Program-made: the position numbers and the translations under genes
The notes under the pieces: model-generated
What the model saw: the letters and a program-made list of their open reading frames with translations, nothing else
Databases searched by the model: none
Told to the model about the DNA's origin: nothing
NCBI RefSeq assembly: GCF_001942345.1
Contig: NZ_MKKI01000009.1
Coordinates: 1-45,069, forward strand
DNA: 45,069 bases
Direction: 5' to 3'
Source of the DNA: Corynebacterium sp. CNJ-954
GTDB taxonomy: Bacteria; Actinomycetota; Actinomycetes; Mycobacteriales; Mycobacteriaceae
Part shown: one piece after another, positions 40,928 to 45,069 of the stretch
Layout of the letters: the number at the start of each line of letters is the position of its first letter
Numbering within the stretch: the stretch's first letter is position 1

Positions 40928-42442
40928 GTGACCCAAACCCTTCAGACCATCTCGGACCATATGTGGGAGTGGATGGCCTACGCCGCACTCCTTCTAGGCT
41001 TCTACTTCACGTTCCGCTCTCGAGCGATCCAGATCAGACGTCTACCAGACATGATGAAGCAGATTGCCGGCCGTCAGGTAAGCGATGGCAGAGCAAAAGA
41101 TGAACATGACGAAGGAATCTCCTCGTTCCAGGCGCTATCGATGACTCTAGCTAGTCGCGTCGGAGTCGGAGCAATCGGTGGCGTTGCAACTGCGATCGGC
41201 TTTGGCGGGCCAGGTGCCATTTTCTGGATGGCAGTAACTGGATTCGTTGGTGCAGCCAGTAGTTATGCCGAATCTGTACTCGCACAGGTATACAAGAGAA
41301 AGATCGACGGAGAACATCGCGGAGGAATCCCTTATTACATCCGATACGGTCTGGGATGGCGTTGGCTCGCTGCAATCGCCGCGCTTGTCGCCTTCCTTGC
41401 CTACGGATTTCTGGTTCCCGGAATCCAGTCGAACAATATCTCAAACAGCGTCAGCTACGCATTCGACATACCAGCATGGATCACAGCAACTATTGTCACC
41501 GTGATTCTCGGGATCGTTCTCATCGGCGGAACAAAGCGGATTGTTAATGTGGCGCAAACGATCGTGCCATTCATGGCTGCGGGATACATCATCATCGCGA
41601 TTGTCGTTATCCTCATTAACATCACTTCCATACCTGAGACGATCTCTGTGATCTTTGGCAGTGCTATGGGAGTCAATCAAATCTTCGGCGGGATCGCAGG
41701 GTATGCCGTGACCTGGGGTATCCGTCGGGCGATTTTCACATCTGTTGCCGGCGTCGGTGAAGGTACTTTCGGAGCAGCGGCAGCGCACGTCAGCCACCCC
41801 TCCAAGCAGGGACTAGTTCAGGCGTTTAGCATCTATGTTGATGTTCTCTTCGTCTGTATGGCCACCGGCACCCTCATCGTTGCCACGGATTCCTATAATG
41901 TCATCACGTCCACCGGTGACAGAATTCACACAAACATCAATGAAGCAATCGCTGCCGGTCCGGAATTCGCACAGCACGCAATTGATACTACGATGCATGG
42001 GTTCGGATCACCGTTCGTAGCGGTGGCAATATTCCTGTTTGCTTTCACAAGCCAGGTCGCATTCTTTTACATCGCCCAGTCGAATCTGCAATACCTCACT
42101 GGCCAGAAGGAAAATAAGGTCGCTACCTGGATTCTCCGTCTCGGCGCATTGGTGATATCTTTCATCGGTGGAGTCGTCCCCGCAAAGGCAATGTGGGCAG
42201 CTGGTGACATAGGATACGCCACACTTGGGTGGATTAATATGATCGTCATCACCCTGCTCTCTCCGATCGTATTCAAGGTACACAGAGATTACGAGAGGCA
42301 AAGAAAGCAGGGGCTGGAGCCGGAATTCGATCCAACTAGTCTGGGTATAAAAAATGCCGCATTCTGGAACGAAAGGTATACGAATATCGAGGGTAGGAGG
42401 GCGCAAGAGTTGACGAATCAGAAGAACATTAGTCAGGCCTAG
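40928..42442 (+). CDS. AGCS-family sodium:amino-acid symporter
   Basis: 504 residues from a GTG at 40928 with CGGAGACGAG upstream. About eleven membrane helices. Family motifs: GVGAIGGVATAIGFGGPGAI and FWMAVTGFVGAASSYAESVL in the first third, AVTWGIRRAIFTSVAGVGEG in the middle. The classical members import alanine, glycine or proline with Na+. In this island hydroxyproline is the likely substrate. The long hydrophilic C-terminus (about 455-504) is what remains of the second, decayed copy at 32424-32715. Confidence 0.9.
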   Translation: MTQTLQTISDHMWEWMAYAALLLGFYFTFRSRAIQIRRLPDMMKQIAGRQVSDGRAKDEHDEGISSFQALSMTLASRVGVGAIGGVATAIGFGGPGAIFWMAVTGFVGAASSYAESVLAQVYKRKIDGEHRGGIPYYIRYGLGWRWLAAIAALVAFLAYGFLVPGIQSNNISNSVSYAFDIPAWITATIVTVILGIVLIGGTKRIVNVAQTIVPFMAAGYIIIAIVVILINITSIPETISVIFGSAMGVNQIFGGIAGYAVTWGIRRAIFTSVAGVGEGTFGAAAAHVSHPSKQGLVQAFSIYVDVLFVCMATGTLIVATDSYNVITSTGDRIHTNINEAIAAGPEFAQHAIDTTMHGFGSPFVAVAIFLFAFTSQVAFFYIAQSNLQYLTGQKENKVATWILRLGALVISFIGGVVPAKAMWAAGDIGYATLGWINMIVITLLSPIVFKVHRDYERQRKQGLEPEFDPTSLGIKNAAFWNERYTNIEGRRAQELTNQKNISQA

Positions 42443-42667
42443 GATACATACTTCCTGTTGCAGCTGGAGCCAGTACCGGCCAGTGCGCCGCCGGATGGCA
42501 CTGAGGGAGGTCATGGCTATCGTCTGGGGCATTCACTGTCACATCATGGATGATTGAATAGTGAGCTCTCACCGCCGGGGTTTTACGGTGGCCAACGCCC
42601 ATCCCCGCCTGAACAGATCCGCCCTGTTAAAGAGCACCCCAGAGCGCTGACGGCGCTGTGCGGATAG

Positions 42668-43054
42668 TTCACTGACTCCTCCGCTAATGGAGTTGTACGC
42701 TCTGAAGAGCACCTCGATGTCGACAAGCAGCGATTGGACACAGAAGAAGTTCGTCTTCGTAAGTACGTGAGCACCGAGACCGAGACGGTGGAGGTTCCAG
42801 TGTCCCGTGATCAGGTCACCGTCGAGCGCTCCCCTATCAGCGACGATGCCTCCAGCTACCCTGATGATATCGGTGAGCAGGAGGCCTCGGTCACTCTGTA
42901 TGAGGACCAGGTGAGTGTGAACAAGGAGACCAAGCCGGTGGAGAAGGTGTCGATTTGCAAGGAGGACGTCGAGGAAACCAAGACGTCCTCGGATGATGTT
43001 CGCAAGGAGCACATCGACACGGATGCCTCCAGGGTTGATGCCGACACGAAGTAG
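42668..43054 (+). pseudogene. YsnF/AvaK-type (DUF2382) stress protein, 5' truncated
   Basis: The open frame begins after a TAG at 42665-42667. It reads VRSEEHLDVDKQRLDTEEVR, LRKYVSTETETVEVPVSRDQ, VTVERSPI, then YEDQVSVNKETKPVEKVSI, the DUF2382 domain almost entire. Relatives have a PRC-barrel part before it, which is missing, and the only start (TTG at 42734) lies inside the domain. So this is probably a broken gene, though translation from the TTG cannot be excluded. Confidence 0.65.
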
Positions 43055-43239
43055 CGCCGACAGGCGCTGCTTACCGCGCGAAACCTCGACGGCGGTGGGA
43101 GAAAGTGCTCAATGGTGAACCGACCCACGATCTGGTGATCATCGTTTTCTCCTCAGCGTTGGGAATGCAGCCTGTTGGTTGCCCGTGGGCGGCCTGTCAA
43201 CGTGGACGAGTTAGCGTATCCCCTGCGGCAGACACAGCG

Positions 43240-43279
43240 AAGCCCCCACTCCTCCTCTATTCCTCGGAAGTGGGGGCTT
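43240..43279. terminator. Hairpin after the small acidic peptide gene
   Basis: Perfect 11-bp arms AAGCCCCCACT (43240-43250) and AGTGGGGGCTT (43269-43279), 18-nt loop. It begins 19 nt past the stop of the minus-strand gene ending at 43298. Confidence 0.75.
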
Positions 43280-43297
43280 ACAACTGGCGAGGGGTGC

Positions 43298-43516
43298 TTA
43301 CGCAGCAGGTGCTTCAGCCTCGGGCGCCTCGGTGTCGGGAACCTCAGGGGTTTCCGGGGTTTCCGGGGTTTCCGGGGTTTCTGGCACATCAGGGGTTTCG
43401 GGGGCCTCAGGGGCGTCGGATCCGAGCGAGCCGGAAATCCCGTCCACGAGGTCGGTGAAGAATCCCTGGATGGATTCCGGCAGGTTCGAGATCAGATCAG
43501 TGACGACTTCGGACAT
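43298..43516 (-). CDS. Small acidic peptide, PorH-like, with proline repeats
   Basis: 72 residues with AAGGAG before the ATG at 43516. The first 34 residues form an amphipathic helix (MSEVVTDLISNLPESIQGFF, TDLVDGISGSLGSD) much like the short acidic corynebacterial cell-wall porins (PorH/PorA, 45-60 residues, no signal peptide). The rest is a PET tripeptide repeat (ETPETPETPETPE) ending in acidic AEAPAA. The repeats lie in a perfectly repeated GGTTTCCGG stretch. The porin link is by character only. Confidence 0.5.
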   Translation of the reverse strand: MSEVVTDLISNLPESIQGFFTDLVDGISGSLGSDAPEAPETPDVPETPETPETPETPEVPDTEAPEAEAPAA

Positions 43517-43985
43517 GCTGTACTCCTTGGAGATTGGGTCACCGTCAGCTCGTGCTGCGGTGGCTAGGCCGACGTTACCTAATCGTGATCGTTTGACGAG
43601 AGAAAAACACCCCCGTAAATCACCCCCATGTAGCAAACACGCTGATCCTGGCGATTAAATTTAATCAAGTGCTTCGACCCTCGCGCTAGGGTTGCCGGTA
43701 CGACCGCCCGCGCCGTCAGGGGGTACCTGGGTAAGTGGCCGTGCTGTAAGCCGCCGTGTCGGCTGAGGTTACTCCCATCTTCGGGGGTGAGTCGACAGAA
43801 AGTGGTTGCTGAAAAAGTGCCCTGAAGTAGCATGGGAATTGCCGATCTCGGGATCGGCACTTGCCGAATCGGTTCGCCGATATGCAGGTCAGAAAGCTAG
43901 ATCGGTTATGTAGTGTGGCCGGTTTCGCCAGTCTACTTTCTTGGTCGAAGTAGACACACTCGCTCTTGTGGTATCAGAGCGGGTT

Positions 43986-44024
43986 GACCCTCACCTTGTT
44001 CTATCGCTAGCCAGGGTGAGGGTC
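43986..44024. terminator. Hairpin, likely terminator
   Basis: Perfect 10-bp arms GACCCTCACC (43986-43995) and GGTGAGGGTC (44015-44024), followed by TTCT. Confidence 0.5.
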
Positions 44025-44244
44025 TTCTAGCGTCATGGGGTCGGGAATTCTGTGCAATGGCTGCCGACAGCAACTAACCCCTACCGGCGAGGACAGTTGT
44101 CGATAGGGGCTAGCCCTTACAGACTACTACCCGCCTGGCAGGCCTACAGGTATCCCCTCCCACCTTCAGGGGTGCCCCTTGCTCTCTTAACGTCGTTCAG
44201 TAGCATGGCACTTGCCGGTCGGCTCCATGTCACGCGACCCGGCA

Positions 44245-44285
44245 GACCCCCGCTGAACCGTAGAGTAATTGCCACGGCGGGGGTC
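44245..44285. terminator. Hairpin with long loop
   Basis: Perfect 9-bp GC arms GACCCCCGC (44245-44253) and GCGGGGGTC (44277-44285), 23-nt loop. It may be a terminator or part of a structured RNA. Confidence 0.4.
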
Positions 44286-44449
44286 GCTCTATGTTGCGAG
44301 GTGTAGACGTTGGGGCCTGTCGACGGAACGGCGCTCGATCTTAGGTATGCTTATGCATGCTGGCTTATGGGTCAGCATTCTCTGTAGCGGCGTCGCCGGT
44401 ACACGTGTCAGTAAAGCGGTCGTGAGCATGTGGTGTACTAACGACCATC

Positions 44450-44489
44450 GATCCCCCTCAGCATCTTTCGCTGCTCGCTGAGGGGGATC
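44450..44489. terminator. Strong hairpin, likely terminator
   Basis: Perfect 12-bp arms GATCCCCCTCAG (44450-44461) and CTGAGGGGGATC (44478-44489), followed by CACTATTTCT. Confidence 0.6.
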
Positions 44490-44968
44490 CACTATTTCTG
44501 CACGCTGCCTGGGTTGTACGTACTATCTGTGGTGCCGGGAGCTCGAGGGGCAAACTCAAGTCACCGGCATGGCCCTGCCGGTTTCGCTGTGGAGCGCTTT
44601 CCCAGCAGGGTCTTCTAGGTCATATTGCCCATCCCCGGCCACAGCCCCACCTGACACCCTGGACCTGCCGACTGCCGCGTCATCCCCGCCGAGGTGCGGG
44701 AGACGGTATCCGGCTCGACAGGCTCCGACTGCTCAAGGCAGCTCCTCGGCGCCACCTCCGAGGTGAAACCGGTCAGCAGCTGCTGTCGCAGTGTTCAGCA
44801 CCACCCCCTCACTCTGCGATACCACCCGCACGACTGTCCTGCGACCCCTCTCGCCGGACACGTATCCAGCGTTGCCAGACATGTGTTGCCTGGGTAACAT
44901 CAGCCACACAATATGTAGTGTGTGTTCCACAACACACTTCATGCCAGTCAGATGGAGGTCGCCTAGCC

Positions 44969-45069
44969 ATGACGACAACAGACAAGAAGACGTCACCTGC
45001 CAAGGGTGGTGTCGCCGCAGACAACGGGTTCACCGCTGAAGAACAACAGTGGGTGGACAAGAAGAAGTA
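44969..45069 (+). CDS. Start of a gene running off the window
   Basis: GGAGG precedes the ATG at 44969 at good spacing. The first 33 codons give a Lys/Thr-rich head (MTTTDKKTSPAKGGVAADNG, then FTAEEQQWVDKKK). Such heads occur in small corynebacterial proteins with FSAEEKAAMKERAxE-like continuations, but the visible part is too short to name. Confidence 0.6.
   Translation, partial: MTTTDKKTSPAKGGVAADNGFTAEEQQWVDKKK

Larger units (their letters stand above)
43517..44968. other. 1.4-kb region rich in hairpins, no convincing gene
   Basis: No gene that I can support. Several strong hairpins (43986-44024, 44245-44285, 44450-44489) and an imperfect repeat: a CTCCC-TTC-GGGGTG hairpin followed by AGTAGCATGG-A-TTGCC occurs at about 43775-43843 and again at about 44152-44215. 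It may hold small RNAs or be a decayed region. An inverted repeat GTGTGTT-CCAC-AACACAC lies near 44919, 40 nt before the last gene, and may be an operator. Confidence 0.45.

Noticed and set aside
42569..43012. 147-codon minus-strand frame
   Set aside because: Antisense of the DUF2382 (YsnF-like) fragment, which is the recognisable reading.
43340..43386. Short tandem repeats that might be a CRISPR or variable-number repeat
   Set aside because: They are the codons of the PET repeats in the small acidic peptide, not spaced repeats.
1..45069. tRNA, rRNA, transposase, integrase, relaxase and CRISPR genes
   Set aside because: Looked for by eye on both strands; none could be supported, so mobility genes, if any, must lie outside the window.

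Overview
The window looks like accessory DNA, a plasmid or an integrated plasmid/island, from a high-GC Gram-positive bacterium of the Mycobacteriales, most likely Corynebacterium. The pointers are a MerR-family protein very like mycobacterial Rv1830, GC-rich codon use, genes that seem to lack leaders, a short acidic secreted/porin-like peptide gene, and many small actinobacterial hypothetical genes. The genus is an inference from protein character, not from a marker gene. I saw no rRNA, tRNA, CRISPR array or transposase.

Layout. 0-3.7 kb: a cut-down cupin regulator beside a LysE exporter, a small membrane peptide, an SRAP (HMCES/YedK) protein, an Abi-family gene broken by an amber codon, and an Rv1830-like MerR regulator. 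3.8-8.1 kb: the replicon module on the minus strand, consisting of a large putative initiator, then a repeat-rich block with a perfect 26-bp inverted repeat (likely centromere/operator), then parA and a ribbon-helix-helix partner; the gene-free kilobase upstream of the initiator may hold the origin. 8.1-23.7 kb: small accessory genes, with an AbiE type IV toxin-antitoxin locus carrying an extra middle gene, two copies of a VbhA-like/partner gene pair, a membrane/pentapeptide-repeat gene split across frames at a hairpin, two tandem zinc-ribbon plus coiled-coil proteins, and an RHH/BrnT-like toxin-antitoxin pair. 23.8-30 kb: defence. It holds a Gabija-like GajA/GajB pair with a nearby Xre gene, another Xre gene, and a Schlafen/AlbA_2-domain protein.

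31-42.4 kb: a complete 4-hydroxyproline catabolic island. The steps are: trans-4-hydroxy-L-proline to cis-4-hydroxy-D-proline (proline-racemase-family epimerase); to pyrroline-4-hydroxy-2-carboxylate (three-subunit FAD / 2Fe-2S / FAD-BFD dehydrogenase); to 2-oxoglutarate semialdehyde (DapA-family deaminase); to 2-oxoglutarate (semialdehyde dehydrogenase). An ornithine-cyclodeaminase-family reductase, an AGCS sodium symporter and a FadR-type GntR regulator complete it. A shared 11-bp motif, GTRANATTGTA, lies before three of the transcription units and a weaker copy before the symporter, so it is a good candidate for the GntR operator. Between the first two units lies a decayed second copy of the symporter gene.

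42.4-45.1 kb: a truncated YsnF-like stress gene, a small acidic PorH-like peptide gene, about 1.4 kb rich in hairpins with no convincing gene, and the start of a gene running off the end.

The most unusual features are a 33-35-nt sequence repeated just upstream of several start codons (18.0, 19.3, 16.6 and 22.7 kb, with weaker copies near 17.0 kb) linked to the zinc-ribbon/coiled-coil genes; the three-gene AbiE locus; and the frame-split pentapeptide gene with a perfect 18-bp hairpin at the junction.
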